Positions 34,923 through 43,861 of a stretch of DNA of 64,000 bases are shown here, piece by piece. The stretch covers positions 989,496 through 1,053,495 of the forward strand of contig NZ_LTAQ01000001.1 of the NCBI RefSeq assembly GCF_001590835.1. The letters are read 5' to 3'. The position numbers and the translations under genes are program-made. The number at the start of each line of letters is the position of its first letter. The stretch's first letter is position 1. The DNA is from Bacillus gaemokensis (GTDB lineage Bacteria > Bacillota > Bacilli > Bacillales > Bacillaceae_G). The notes beneath the pieces were generated by a model. That model was not told the origin of the DNA. It did no database searches and saw only the letters and a program-made list of their open reading frames with translations.

Positions 34923-35246
34923 CTATACTCGAATATGAAGTTTCATGTTTGGATTATAAAATTGACTCGGGCTTTTCAATTGAAAATGCCCCCCTGATTC
35001 ATGTAAATCAACAGTCAACTTATCATCCATAAAAACAAGCTTTGTTCGGTCTGCGATAAACTGTAATTTGTTTGATTCAATGTCTACATCACGTTCATCT
35101 TTTTCTGATACAGCCACTAAATCGATAATCCCACTCATCACACAGCCGCATCCTTCATTATCATAAAATAACTTTATATAATTCGCTTCACTTGGAATCG
35201 TATCCATAATCTTTTTATATGCTACATCTGTTACAGTAACGTACAT
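34923..35246 (-). CDS. HesB/IscA-fold iron-sulfur biosynthesis family protein (YqkB-like)
   Basis: 107 residues from ATG 35246 (ribosome binding site AGGAGG); the frame extends to 35273 without need. One Cys pair (EGCGCVMSG) is conserved; the two further C-terminal Cys of true A-type carriers are lacking, as in YqkB. Other family features are IESNKLQFIADRTKLVFMDDKLTVD and LKSPSQFYNPNMKL. It is probably not a classical Fe-S scaffold. Confidence 0.82.
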   Translation of the reverse strand: MYVTVTDVAYKKIMDTIPSEANYIKLFYDNEGCGCVMSGIIDLVAVSEKDERDVDIESNKLQFIADRTKLVFMDDKLTVDLHESGGHFQLKSPSQFYNPNMKLHIRV

Positions 35247-35373
35247 ATACCGTTTCCTCCTACCTCTATACATAGTTCTTATATTGTACCATTCTTTTTA
35301 TGGATTCTATCCATTTGTTGTATACAGAAAATTAAGACTAATATACAATATATGTGATAAAGGAGGATATATT

Positions 35374-36291
35374 ATGCCAGATTTAAAAGCAGTACAACAC
35401 GCACTAGATCATTTATTCCAACTTGAAAAATATGAAAAAGACAGTGCCTTCAGTCGCTTTATTCCAGCTGTATATGATCCAATCGATTTCCCATGGCAAC
35501 AATTTTTTGAAGCAGATTTTGTAGATACCTTTAACGGACTTATGATAAAAGGCGCTGAAACTGTAAACACAGTCTTTTTAGCTGTATTCCCAACAGATGA
35601 TGTCCTTGAAAAATTCATCTCACAGTCCCAGCCAGGCGATTTACTTTTTATGCATCATCCAATTGTAATGGAATGCGGTGACCCTCTAGGGAAATCTGGA
35701 AGTGGATTTGTACCAATTCCAGCTCATTACTTACAAGCTATACAAGATAAAGAGCTTTCTATTTATACATGCCATGTCCCAATGGATCATCATCAAACAT
35801 ACGGGACAAGCGTTGCAATTGCAAAAGCATTAGATGCTACTGTAATTGATGGATTTGCTTATGATGGCAAAGATATACCTTGTGGACTCATTTGCGAAAT
35901 ACCTGAAACGACAACACAAAATCTCGAACAACATCTAAAAGAACTCTTCCATATTCCATATGTAGACTTCGAAGGAAAAAACCATGATTCTATCAAAAAA
36001 ATTGCACTTATCGCTGGATGTGGTGATAAAGTAGATTTACTTAAAGAAGCCGAAGAAAAGGGCGCTGAGGCCTATATTACTGGAGAAATTCATTGTCATA
36101 TTGATAATGAATACGGCAGGTACAAATATTCACTAATTATGGATTATGTAAAAGAGACAAATATGTCGCTCATTGGTGTATCACATTCAGCTTCTGAATA
36201 TTTAGTGAAGAAAACATTAATGCGTGATTGGTTTATAGCAAACTTTGATGTAGATTTAGTTTTGCTTCCGCAGAAAAAGTGGTGGTATTAA
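35374..36291 (+). CDS. NIF3-like dinuclear metal centre protein
   Basis: 305 residues from ATG 35374, with AAAGGAGG 8 nt upstream; the longer frame is not used. His pairs that bind the two metals are in LLFMHHPIVMECGD, CHVPMDHHQTYG and GVSHSASE. This family assembles into toroidal hexamers, and its biochemical role is not firmly known. It differs from the housekeeping YqfO type in lacking the inserted PII-like domain (about 370 residues there). Confidence 0.85.
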   Translation: MPDLKAVQHALDHLFQLEKYEKDSAFSRFIPAVYDPIDFPWQQFFEADFVDTFNGLMIKGAETVNTVFLAVFPTDDVLEKFISQSQPGDLLFMHHPIVMECGDPLGKSGSGFVPIPAHYLQAIQDKELSIYTCHVPMDHHQTYGTSVAIAKALDATVIDGFAYDGKDIPCGLICEIPETTTQNLEQHLKELFHIPYVDFEGKNHDSIKKIALIAGCGDKVDLLKEAEEKGAEAYITGEIHCHIDNEYGRYKYSLIMDYVKETNMSLIGVSHSASEYLVKKTLMRDWFIANFDVDLVLLPQKKWWY

Positions 36292-36322
36292 AAAGGATTC
36301 GTTCATTACACGAATCCTTTTT
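36290..36322 (+). terminator. Terminator of the NIF3-like gene
   Basis: 12-bp stem AAAAAGGATTCG / CGAATCCTTTTT that begins at the stop codon. Confidence 0.88.
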
Positions 36323-36329
36323 GTTCTCT

Positions 36330-36575
36330 TTAATGCTTTATCATTTTTAGCTTAACCCTTTTTACACGCGATTTTCTTTCTGCTATTTTGTTAAACAACC
36401 GCCATAAGGGAACATATATTAAAATAAATATGGCGTATCCGGCTAAAACTTTTGGCCCAAAAATTCCGGTATCCGGTATATTGTACTTAAAAGCAATCAA
36501 ATCCACTAAAAATTCTTTTATTAATGTAGCAAAAAATACTGTAAAAAACAGTGACCAAGCTCCTCTGAATACAAA
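36330..36575 (-). pseudogene. Startless fragment of a membrane protein gene
   Basis: An 81-codon open frame reads FVFRGAWSLFFTVFFATLIK near its start and ends RLFNKIAERKSRVKRVKLKM-IKH. It has two hydrophobic helices with a loop (DTGIFGPKVLAGYAIFILIYVPLW) and a basic tail, the usual inside-positive pattern. No ATG or good alternative start with a ribosome binding site exists; a TAA stop in frame precedes it. It looks like the 3' part of a decayed gene. Family unknown. Confidence 0.5.
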
Positions 36576-36660
36576 TTATGCTAACAAAGTTATTTATATA
36601 CATTTTATACTTTCTGTTTCGTTATTCACAAGAAGATTTTCCAAAATAGTAATCTTATAT

Positions 36661-36698
36661 AAAAAGAGACATGTAGCTACACTTACATGTCTCTTTTT
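36661..36698 (-). terminator. Terminator of the HAD gene at 36683
   Basis: 15-bp stem AAAAAGAGACATGTA / TACATGTCTCTTTTT overlapping the gene's last codons. Confidence 0.85.
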
Positions 36699-37309
36699 AT
36701 TATGCTCAAAATCTCATTCGTGGTTTGAAAAACATAATCCGCTTCTTCAAATCCAATTGTGGTTTTCGCTCCCCATAACGCTAAACCAAATTTTACTCCC
36801 GCTTCTTTTGCACATTGTAAATCATATAGAGAATCACCTATATACACTGCTTCTTTAGCATCAACATTCAATCTTTGTAAGCATGTTACTAACGGTTCTG
36901 GATGCGGTTTATGGTTGTCTGTATCTTCCACACAAATGGAATGTTCAAAGTATGAATGTAGTCCGAATGGTTCGAAATCATCGATAAACTCCTGTCTCGT
37001 TTTCGAGGTGACAATTCCTGTTTGAATATTATATGTAGATACTATTCTTATCACTTCTGCAATTCCTTCGAAGACTGCTACTTCATTCTTAAATCCCGTC
37101 ATATTTTGTATCCATTTCTTATGAACTTCTTCTATATTCATTACGCTTAATTTCTTTAGGGCTACTTTTCCTGGAATCCCTAATGCAAATCTCAATTCTT
37201 CTAAAGAGCAGTGTATTCCTTCTTCTTGCAACGTTTTTTGCAATGAATATAACACGGCCTTTTCCGTATCTAGAATCGTTCCATCAATATCAAAAATAAT
37301 CCCCTTCAT
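36683..37309 (-). CDS. HAD superfamily phosphatase
   Basis: 208 residues. Motif I is FDIDGTILDTE (Asp at residues 7 and 9), motif II is in GIVTSKTRQEF, the motif III Lys is in DNHKPHPEP, and motif IV is YIGDSLYDL. A helical cap sits between residues 17 and 80. It resembles PpaX/PGMB-type HAD-IA phosphatases; the substrate is unknown. The ribosome binding site is GGGGGATACAAAG. It lies 24 bp after the DeoR-family gene on the same strand and is probably expressed with it. Confidence 0.9.
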   Translation of the reverse strand: MKGIIFDIDGTILDTEKAVLYSLQKTLQEEGIHCSLEELRFALGIPGKVALKKLSVMNIEEVHKKWIQNMTGFKNEVAVFEGIAEVIRIVSTYNIQTGIVTSKTRQEFIDDFEPFGLHSYFEHSICVEDTDNHKPHPEPLVTCLQRLNVDAKEAVYIGDSLYDLQCAKEAGVKFGLALWGAKTTIGFEEADYVFQTTNEILSIIKRDM

Positions 37310-37333
37310 CTTTGTATCCCCCTTTGCCTTTTA

Positions 37334-38092
37334 CTACTCTCCCAGCATTACTTCAATGCCGTAATTTTTCACTACACCACCTAAACAATCCGGAACGCTA
37401 TCGTTTGTAATAATTGTATCGATCGCTTCTAGTTGCAACGCTTTGAAATTTTGCCGCTGATTAAACTTGGTAGCATCAATAAGTAAAAATACTTCATTCG
37501 TTTGTTTCACTAACTCTCGCTTAAAATAAATATCTTCTTCAAATGCATAGTAAACACCATCTTCCGTAAGTCCAGGTGCTCCAATAAATACTTTGTCAAA
37601 ATGATAATCCTTTAACTTTTCCATCGCAGCAAATCCCGTTACATGACGAGATTGCTTATTTAATTGTCCACCTAAAATATGAATATTTACGTTAGTAGTG
37701 CTCGCTAAACGGTTCACCGTATCAATAGAATTTGTCACAACTGTCACATTATTTGCCTCTAAAAAAGATGCCATACAATTAACAGTGGTTGAAACATCAA
37801 GATAAATAATTTCATTGTCTTTTACTAAAGAGGCTGCTTTTTGACCAATACCCTCTTTATACTCAGCCTCTTTTCCTTCACGATTTAAATAATCCGAAAT
37901 TTTATGATGAAAAGAAGGTATAGCTACCCCACCATGCGTCCGAACCATCGCTGTTTCATTTGTTAGTTTGACAATATCTCTTCGCGCTGTATCCCTTGAG
38001 ACATAAAACAATTCACACATCATTTTTAAGCTCATTGTTTTATGCTCATTCAAATATTCTGTGATTTTTATTAATCGTTCATCTTGATTCAT
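37334..38092 (-). CDS. DeoR family transcriptional regulator
   Basis: 252 residues. The N-terminal winged HTH (HKTMSLKMMCELFYVSRDTA then RRDIVKL) carries the DeoR signature, and the C-terminal DeoRC sugar-phosphate sensor domain has YLDVSTTVNCMAS, VTNSIDTVNRLA and IGAPGLTEDGVYY. It is transcribed divergently from a HAD gene and with a second HAD gene downstream. That suggests control of phosphosugar turnover. Its likely operator lies in the intergenic space. Confidence 0.93.
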   Translation of the reverse strand: MNQDERLIKITEYLNEHKTMSLKMMCELFYVSRDTARRDIVKLTNETAMVRTHGGVAIPSFHHKISDYLNREGKEAEYKEGIGQKAASLVKDNEIIYLDVSTTVNCMASFLEANNVTVVTNSIDTVNRLASTTNVNIHILGGQLNKQSRHVTGFAAMEKLKDYHFDKVFIGAPGLTEDGVYYAFEEDIYFKRELVKQTNEVFLLIDATKFNQRQNFKALQLEAIDTIITNDSVPDCLGGVVKNYGIEVMLGE

Positions 38093-38119
38093 TTTATCAC
38101 CCGATTATATTTACTTTTC

Positions 38120-38183
38120 AGTATTTTTAAGTTATTTTAAGTATATCATAAGTAAAAACACTTAAAAATACTTATTTTAACTT
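38120..38183. promoter_or_regulatory. Inverted repeats, probable DeoR operator
   Basis: AGTATTTTTAAGT at 38120-38132 and its exact reverse complement at 38160-38172 (13-bp arms). A second, looser pair follows the same rhythm (AAGTTATTTTAAGTAT / ACTTATTTTAACTT). The site lies between the deoR start at 38092 and the divergent HAD gene at 38236, so it may serve both. Confidence 0.65.
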
Positions 38184-38235
38184 AATTCTAAATATCAAAG
38201 GCTTCATCAACCAATATGTTTTAAGGAGTGGGAAA

Positions 38236-38889
38236 ATGCTACGCACAATTATTCTAGATTTTGATGGAACATTAGCTGATACATTGCCCTTATGCTATTA
38301 TTCATTTCAAAATGTATTTCAAGAGTTTGATAATCAAACTTTAACCGAATCAGATATTCTTTCCATGTTTGGTCCAAGTGAGGTTGGGATTATTCATTCT
38401 AACTTGATTTCACACAATAAAGAAGCTGCCACCGAAAAATATTATAAATGGTATACTGAAAAACATCATGAGTACGTAGACAAAAATATGGAAATAGCTA
38501 ATCTTTTAATAGATTTAAAGAAAAGAGGATTTCAGCTAGCCATCGTAACAGGAAAAGCTCGAAGAAGTTTAGATATTTCTTTGGAGACACTGGAGTTAAG
38601 CACCCTATTTGACTGCATGATTACCGGAGATGACGTTATAAATCCAAAGCCCGATCCTGAGGGGATTTCCCACATCTTAAAAGCATTGAACATAACAAAG
38701 GAACAAGCATTATTCATAGGAGATAGCGATGCAGATATACTTGCAGGGAAGCAAGCTGGTGTACTGACAATTGGCGTTCAATGGTTGCGAAACTATCAGT
38801 CTCCGGATTTCTCTATACAACCAGATTATTTAATAAAAAGCATAACGGATTTTGTTTCTTTACTTGATACAGAACTAACCACCGTATGA
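38236..38889 (+). CDS. HAD superfamily hydrolase (HAD-IA)
   Basis: 217 residues. Motif I is LDFDGTLADTLPL, motif II is AIVTGKARRS, the motif III region is DDVINPKPDPEGI, and motif IV is FIGDSDADILAG. It has a cap domain of the phosphoglycolate phosphatase type. The ribosome binding site AAGGAG lies before ATG 38236. It is divergent from deoR and shares the repeat-rich intergenic region, so it may be a DeoR target. Substrate unknown. Confidence 0.9.
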   Translation: MLRTIILDFDGTLADTLPLCYYSFQNVFQEFDNQTLTESDILSMFGPSEVGIIHSNLISHNKEAATEKYYKWYTEKHHEYVDKNMEIANLLIDLKKRGFQLAIVTGKARRSLDISLETLELSTLFDCMITGDDVINPKPDPEGISHILKALNITKEQALFIGDSDADILAGKQAGVLTIGVQWLRNYQSPDFSIQPDYLIKSITDFVSLLDTELTTV

Positions 38890-38891
38890 AA

Positions 38892-38931
38892 AGAAAAGTA
38901 CATCACTCTCAGCTAAGTGATGTACTTTTCT
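38892..38931. terminator. Bidirectional terminator
   Basis: 16-bp stem AGAAAAGTACATCACT / AGTGATGTACTTTTCT between the convergent HAD and hxlR-type genes. Confidence 0.85.
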
Positions 38932-39277
38932 TTTTATCTTCTTCCACCAAATCTAAAACATTCCATGAGTCCCCCCACGTTCTCATCGCATCAAAAATAG
39001 GACGAAGTGTTTGTCCTTTTTCTGATAAAGAATATTCCACATGAGGTGGCATTGTTGAATAAACCGTTCTGTCTATAATGTTTTCATTCTCTAGTTCTTT
39101 TAAACGTAACGAAAGTGTTCTTGGACTAATACCACTTAGTGATTTTTCTAATTCTGCAAATCGTTTTGGGCCATAAAATAAGTCTCGTAAAATGAGAAAC
39201 GTCCACTTACCACCGATTACACTCATTGTTTTTTCAATAGAACACTTCGATATATGTTGCTCTTCTTTTCCGCACAT
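38909..39277 (-). CDS. HxlR family transcriptional regulator
   Basis: 122 residues, winged HTH of the HxlR/MarR-like class: CSIEKTMSVIGGKWTFLILR, then GPKRFAELEKSLSGISPRTLS and the wing DRTVYSTMPPHVEYSLSEKG. Cys near the N-terminus (C2, C12) are typical of redox- or electrophile-responsive members. I chose ATG 39277 (9 nt from AAGGGG) over ATG 39286. It is divergent from an EmrB-type pump that it most likely controls. Confidence 0.9.
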   Translation of the reverse strand: MCGKEEQHISKCSIEKTMSVIGGKWTFLILRDLFYGPKRFAELEKSLSGISPRTLSLRLKELENENIIDRTVYSTMPPHVEYSLSEKGQTLRPIFDAMRTWGDSWNVLDLVEEDKKKSTSLS

Positions 39278-39405
39278 TGTATTCATCCCCTTAACTATAC
39301 AAAAGTAAAGTAGCTATATAAAAAATCAGTACTTCCATAAATAAAGCACTTTATTTATTATAGTGTTTAGGAAAATATTAGTAAATACAAATAGGGGGAT
39401 TGGAC

Positions 39406-40782
39406 ATGGTAACACATTCAGCAACGAATTTAGAAACAAATCAAATGAAATCTTCTAGCATGATTATTTTACTTGCACTTGCAATAGGCTTTATTATGGC
39501 AACGCTTGATGTAACTGTTGTGAACATTGCAATTTCTAACATTCAGGAAAATTTACATATGGGGATTTCTAGTGCAACTTGGGTTGTCGATGGGTATATT
39601 TTATCATTTGCATCTTTACTACTTATCGGCGGATCACTTGCGAATCGCTATGGCGCGAAACATATGTATTTAATTGGATTAGTATGCTTCGTGTTCGCTT
39701 CTCTTTTCTGCTCTATCGCAAGCTCTGGAAATACTCTTGTGGCTGCACGGATTTTGCAAGGTATAGGCGCAGCACTATTTATGCCGAGTTCTCTTAGTCT
39801 TCTGGCTACTTCTTATCCGAACGAAAAACAACGCGCAAAAATATTTGGCCTATGGTCCGCTATCGTTTCAGTTACTTCAGGCATTGGCCCTTTCATCGGT
39901 GGTGTATTAGTCCACACATTCGGATGGAGAAGCATTTTTGTCATTAATTTACCAATTGGCATCATCGGGATTTTTCTGGCTTACTACGTTGTTTCTACCT
40001 CATCACGCCAGCAAGTCAAACTAAATCTTTTCAACCACGGATTAGGTGTAATCACTTTAGCTTGCCTAGCTTTTAGTCTTATTGAAGGCCCTTCCTATGG
40101 GTGGACATCGCCACAAATACTAGGTGGATTCCTTATCACAATTATAGTGGCCAATTTATTTATCACTGCTGAGCGTACTTCAAAACACCCAATTATTCCA
40201 TTGGCATTATTTCATGACCAACGATTTTCATCTGCAAACATTGTCGGCTTTTTCATTAACTTTTCCTTGTTTGGTGGCATCTTCATGTTTGGATTATTTC
40301 TTCAACACACACGAGGCGCTACTCCTTTTCTAGCTGGTCTTCAACTATTACCGATGATGGCTGTCTTTGTAGTTGGCAATTTATTGTTTGCAAAACTAGC
40401 AATTCGATTCGGTTCTAAGTCACCAATGCTCATTTCCTTACTCGTTGCTAGTCTTGGTTCGTTTTTATTACTTTTCATTTCTCCAAGTATGCCTTACTGG
40501 TTAGTGGCAACCATTTACGCCATCGTAAATCTTGGTATTGGTGTCTCCGTTCCAGCTATGACTGCAATTGTGATACAGACGGCTGGTCGTGAACATGGAA
40601 ATATAGCAGGCGCTACTTTAAATGTGAATCGTCAAATTGGCGCATTAGTTGGTGTGGCATTCATGGGGATTATCTTGCATGAATCTGTAACGTGGTATGC
40701 GGGAGCAAAATATAGTTTCTTAGCTATGGGGATTTCCTATCTTATCGCATCTTTTCTTGTTTGGCGGTTTATAAAAAAATAA
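39406..40782 (+). CDS. MFS multidrug transporter, DHA2 (EmrB/QacA) type
   Basis: 458 residues with 14 predicted transmembrane helices. The family motif LDVTVVNIAISNI in TM1 and the TM2-3 loop (GSLANRYGAKHMYL) are present, as is motif C (SGIGPFIGGVLV) in TM5. It starts at ATG 39406, 7 nt after GGGGG. An in-frame TTG at 39400 is too close. It is divergent from the HxlR regulator, a usual arrangement for inducible drug efflux. Confidence 0.93.
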   Translation: MVTHSATNLETNQMKSSSMIILLALAIGFIMATLDVTVVNIAISNIQENLHMGISSATWVVDGYILSFASLLLIGGSLANRYGAKHMYLIGLVCFVFASLFCSIASSGNTLVAARILQGIGAALFMPSSLSLLATSYPNEKQRAKIFGLWSAIVSVTSGIGPFIGGVLVHTFGWRSIFVINLPIGIIGIFLAYYVVSTSSRQQVKLNLFNHGLGVITLACLAFSLIEGPSYGWTSPQILGGFLITIIVANLFITAERTSKHPIIPLALFHDQRFSSANIVGFFINFSLFGGIFMFGLFLQHTRGATPFLAGLQLLPMMAVFVVGNLLFAKLAIRFGSKSPMLISLLVASLGSFLLLFISPSMPYWLVATIYAIVNLGIGVSVPAMTAIVIQTAGREHGNIAGATLNVNRQIGALVGVAFMGIILHESVTWYAGAKYSFLAMGISYLIASFLVWRFIKK

Positions 40783-40787
40783 CCATT

Positions 40788-40827
40788 AAATAAGAAAGAG
40801 AGAGGCCTGTTTCCCTCTTTCTTATTT
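40788..40827. terminator. Bidirectional terminator
   Basis: Stem AAATAAGAAAGAGAG / CTCTTTCTTATTT between the MFS pump and the histidine kinase gene. Confidence 0.8.
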
Positions 40828-42049
40828 ATCCTTGGATGGGCAACTTAATCTCCACCGTAGTTCCCACTCCAACCTCACTCTCAAATTGTATTTTTCCTTT
40901 ATGTTCTTTAATAATTTTATCTGTTATCATCAATCCTAAGCCTGTCCCACTTTCTTTCGTTGTATAAAAAGCTTCACTAAGCTTCGGGATTTTATCTTTC
41001 GGAATACCGCACCCTTCATCCTTAATCTGAATGATCATCTCATCTTTTAGCGTGACCCGAATAACAATTATTCCACCTTCCGGCATGGCTTCAATCGCAT
41101 TTTTTATTAGATTTAAAAACACTTGCTTCAATCGCTGTTCATTACATGCTATAGAAGGTAATTCTTTACTATAAACAGCGTGTATTTTAATTCCTTGCTC
41201 TAAAGCTGATTGTTCAATAATTCTGATCACATACGACAGAATTTCTTTTATATTATGAGTTCCAGATTCTGTTAACTTAAATTTTTCAAACTCCATAAGT
41301 TCGGTAGCAATCGTATCGATTCTTTCAATTTCTTGCGTCATAATTTCACTATACATTTTATCTTCAGGGTACTTCTCTGCTTGCTGTGTAACAAATTGTT
41401 TTAACGTAAATAATGGCCGGCGAATTTTATGTCCAATAACCGTTGCCATCTTCCCAATAACAACCATTTTCTCTGTCTTTTGAATTTCTTCATACATCAT
41501 TTCGATCGTACGAATATAGGAGTGGAATCGTGATAATATAATCCAACATACGATAGCAAACACACTACAAAGAGCTATTGGAATTGCAACAATAAAAGAT
41601 TGTACAACAAATCCCATGAGTGCATATTTTCCAACAATCCCTCCTGCCACTAACCAAAAATACCTTTTATTCACAAAGATTGGTGCGAACATAATGAAAA
41701 AGCCTTCTACTATATTTCCACCATCAAACTCAGCATCATTTCCGTAATAAATCATAATATTATGAATCAAATCTAACACGTTATACCCTATAAAAATAAT
41801 ATACTTCACTATATACGGATTCTTTCGTTTCATAAAGTATATTCCTACAAAAAATAACAAGATCATAAAAATATACAACCATATACCTAGACCACCTTCA
41901 GGAAACTCTGAAGGATTTTGAAAATTTTCTAGTTTTGGTGAAATATAGTAGGCAGCGATATCATACATAAAAAAAATAGCAAAAAATAAGCTTAAAAATA
42001 TTTTTAATGCCTTCACTTCTTCTTTTTCTAATATATAGGCCTTGTCCAT
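40826..42049 (-). CDS. Orphan sensor histidine kinase with altered H-box
   Basis: 407 residues. About six transmembrane helices fill the first 185 residues, with no extracytoplasmic sensor domain of size. A HisKA-type segment follows (VIGHKIRRPLFTLKQF), then an intact HATPase_c: N box NLIKNAIEAM, G1 DEGCGIP, F EAFYTTKESGTGLGL. In the H-box, the usual acidic residue after the phospho-accepting His (H-E/D) is Lys, and Asn-Pro is Arg-Pro. Its neighbour at 42127 is a paralogue with a normal H-box. No response regulator gene is nearby. ATG 42049 follows AAAGGAGCTGTCAT. Confidence 0.9.
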   Translation of the reverse strand: MDKAYILEKEEVKALKIFLSLFFAIFFMYDIAAYYISPKLENFQNPSEFPEGGLGIWLYIFMILLFFVGIYFMKRKNPYIVKYIIFIGYNVLDLIHNIMIYYGNDAEFDGGNIVEGFFIMFAPIFVNKRYFWLVAGGIVGKYALMGFVVQSFIVAIPIALCSVFAIVCWIILSRFHSYIRTIEMMYEEIQKTEKMVVIGKMATVIGHKIRRPLFTLKQFVTQQAEKYPEDKMYSEIMTQEIERIDTIATELMEFEKFKLTESGTHNIKEILSYVIRIIEQSALEQGIKIHAVYSKELPSIACNEQRLKQVFLNLIKNAIEAMPEGGIIVIRVTLKDEMIIQIKDEGCGIPKDKIPKLSEAFYTTKESGTGLGLMITDKIIKEHKGKIQFESEVGVGTTVEIKLPIQG

Positions 42050-42126
42050 ATGACAGCTCCTTTATTCACGGCAGACATGCTATAAATTAAGTTTTATCCT
42101 GCTATTTGCGGGTACTCCTTCACTGA

Positions 42127-43368
42127 TTAAAATTTCACTTTATCTAACGTAACATAACTTTCACGCTTTCTAGGGAGGATAATCTCCACTTTTGTGCCTT
42201 CGGTTTGTTCACTCGAAATATGTAATCCTCCAAGATGCTCTTCAATAATTCGCTTTGCCACAGTAAGCCCTAAACCAATTCCATCTTGCTTTGTTGTATA
42301 AAAGGCTTCTGTTACCAGTTCTAAATCTTCTTTTTCGATACCATAGCCATTATCTATCATGCTTACCACTACATAATCTCGGCTTTTATTTTCGATTCGT
42401 ATTTCTAGCTTTCCGCCACGTGACATTGCTTCAACCGCGTTCCTTATCACATATAGAAAAACTCCTTTTAATTTACGATAATCACATTCTATTTCTACTT
42501 GACTATCTTCCGGATCATAAATGAGTTGAATCTGCTTCTCCTCCATTTTCGGATGTATCTCTTTCACCGCACTCGATACAACCTCAGCAATAACATGACT
42601 GTTATATATAGAAGGTTTACAAGTTGCAATCGCCATTAACTTACTTATCATATTGTTCATATACTCAATTTCATGAATCATATTTTCATATACTGGATCC
42701 TCTGCATGTTTCTCTTTTTGCAATTGCGTAAACCCTTTTAATGAGGCAAGTGGATTTTTAATTTCATGTCCAACTGATGCAGCCATTTTCCCAACTACCG
42801 CTAACTTTTGTGCACTTCCAACCTCTGTTACACTTCTCTTGATAGCTGAAAGGTATTGCAGAAATCGATTCAATATGAGATAGGATACAAAGAATAAAAG
42901 ACTATATATAACAAGTGGCATAAACGATTTCATTTCTCCTAATATCATCGTAAACACAATATATTTTCCAATGATGAGGAGATATATACAAAACAAATAT
43001 CGTTTGCTCAAAAAAATAGGTACAAACAAAATCAGTACAAATTCAATTATATTTCCATCATCAAACGCTACTTTATTATGAATTGCATACCAACACAAAT
43101 TAAAGCTCTCTGCGCACATATAAGCTAATACATATAAATACTTTATAATATGAGCCTGTCCTTTTTTAAAGTAATAAACACTAAAGCCTATTAATCCAAC
43201 TCCACATACAATTTTTAGAACCATCACATACGGATTCATAAATAGCATGGACTGTTTGAGCGTAATAGAATACACTGTTTCATATACAATTAAGGCTATA
43301 TGTAGCACCCATAAAAAAATTTTAGCATTTTTCTTTTCTTCTCGAGACGGTATAAAGCTATCTTGCAC
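42127..43368 (-). CDS. Orphan sensor histidine kinase, sporulation-kinase-like
   Basis: 413 residues with the same layout as the kinase at 40826: about six N-terminal helices, an H-box (SVGHEIKNPLASLKGFTQL) and a HATPase_c domain (RNAVEAMSRGG, DNGYGIEKEDL, EAFYTTKQDGIGLGL). The HEIKNP box with downstream Q-L is close to KinB/KinD-type kinases that feed the sporulation phosphorelay, which need no adjacent regulator. Tandem copies point to duplication. The start ATG is at 43368. Confidence 0.9.
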   Translation of the reverse strand: MQDSFIPSREEKKNAKIFLWVLHIALIVYETVYSITLKQSMLFMNPYVMVLKIVCGVGLIGFSVYYFKKGQAHIIKYLYVLAYMCAESFNLCWYAIHNKVAFDDGNIIEFVLILFVPIFLSKRYLFCIYLLIIGKYIVFTMILGEMKSFMPLVIYSLLFFVSYLILNRFLQYLSAIKRSVTEVGSAQKLAVVGKMAASVGHEIKNPLASLKGFTQLQKEKHAEDPVYENMIHEIEYMNNMISKLMAIATCKPSIYNSHVIAEVVSSAVKEIHPKMEEKQIQLIYDPEDSQVEIECDYRKLKGVFLYVIRNAVEAMSRGGKLEIRIENKSRDYVVVSMIDNGYGIEKEDLELVTEAFYTTKQDGIGLGLTVAKRIIEEHLGGLHISSEQTEGTKVEIILPRKRESYVTLDKVKF

Positions 43369-43604
43369 TTTAACACCCCTTCAAAAGCATCCAATTATAT
43401 TATCAATATCATTTATTATAATAAACGATATTAATATATAAACAAAGACTAATTCAATAAATAGGAAGAAACCCACCCTTTTTATAACAATACATCTATT
43501 TTTTTTACAAATAAAACGAAATAAAAAAGAAAAGAGCATATTTTGAAACAAGATTAATCAAAACATGTTCTTAACATATTCAATTAAATAATCCTTTTTA
43601 TAAA

Positions 43605-43665
43605 GTGAAACTTTAATCAGTGGGAGGCTTCATCCCCCACTGATTACCCGCCCGCGAATAGCGGA
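43605..43665 (+). repeat. Miniature bcr1 derivative (61 bp)
   Basis: The left end GTGAAACTTTAATCAGTGGG is the same as in the full element at 56518. The right end ACCCGCCCGCGAATAGCGGA matches the other end, and the middle is missing. It is flanked by ATAAA on both sides (43600-43604 and 43666-43670), the same 5-bp duplication as the full copy, so ends and duplication survived the deletion. Confidence 0.8.
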
Positions 43666-43668
43666 ATA

Positions 43669-43702
43669 AAAAACGTGTAGAAATTAGTTTCTACACGTTT
43701 TT
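43669..43702. terminator. Orphan terminator hairpin beside the miniature bcr1
   Basis: 15-bp stem AAAAACGTGTAGAAA / TTTCTACACGTTTTT. No gene ends here on either strand. The 43369-43861 space otherwise holds only the bcr1 derivative and the next terminator; a small RNA ending here is possible but unproven. Confidence 0.6.
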
Positions 43703-43784
43703 TTATAGAAGAAAAATAATAATATGCTCCCTTCGCTATTCTTGGCATCACCCAAATAACAAAACTTGTATTCCATATCTAATA

Positions 43785-43822
43785 AAAATACGCCAGGTGC
43801 CTTTTGGCACCTGGCGTATTTT
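43785..43822 (-). terminator. Terminator of the polysaccharide deacetylase gene
   Basis: Perfect 17-bp stem AAAATACGCCAGGTGCC / GGCACCTGGCGTATTTT. Confidence 0.88.
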
Positions 43823-43861
43823 ATTAACTTGATGGCTCTGAGTTATCTTTTTATTTTTATA

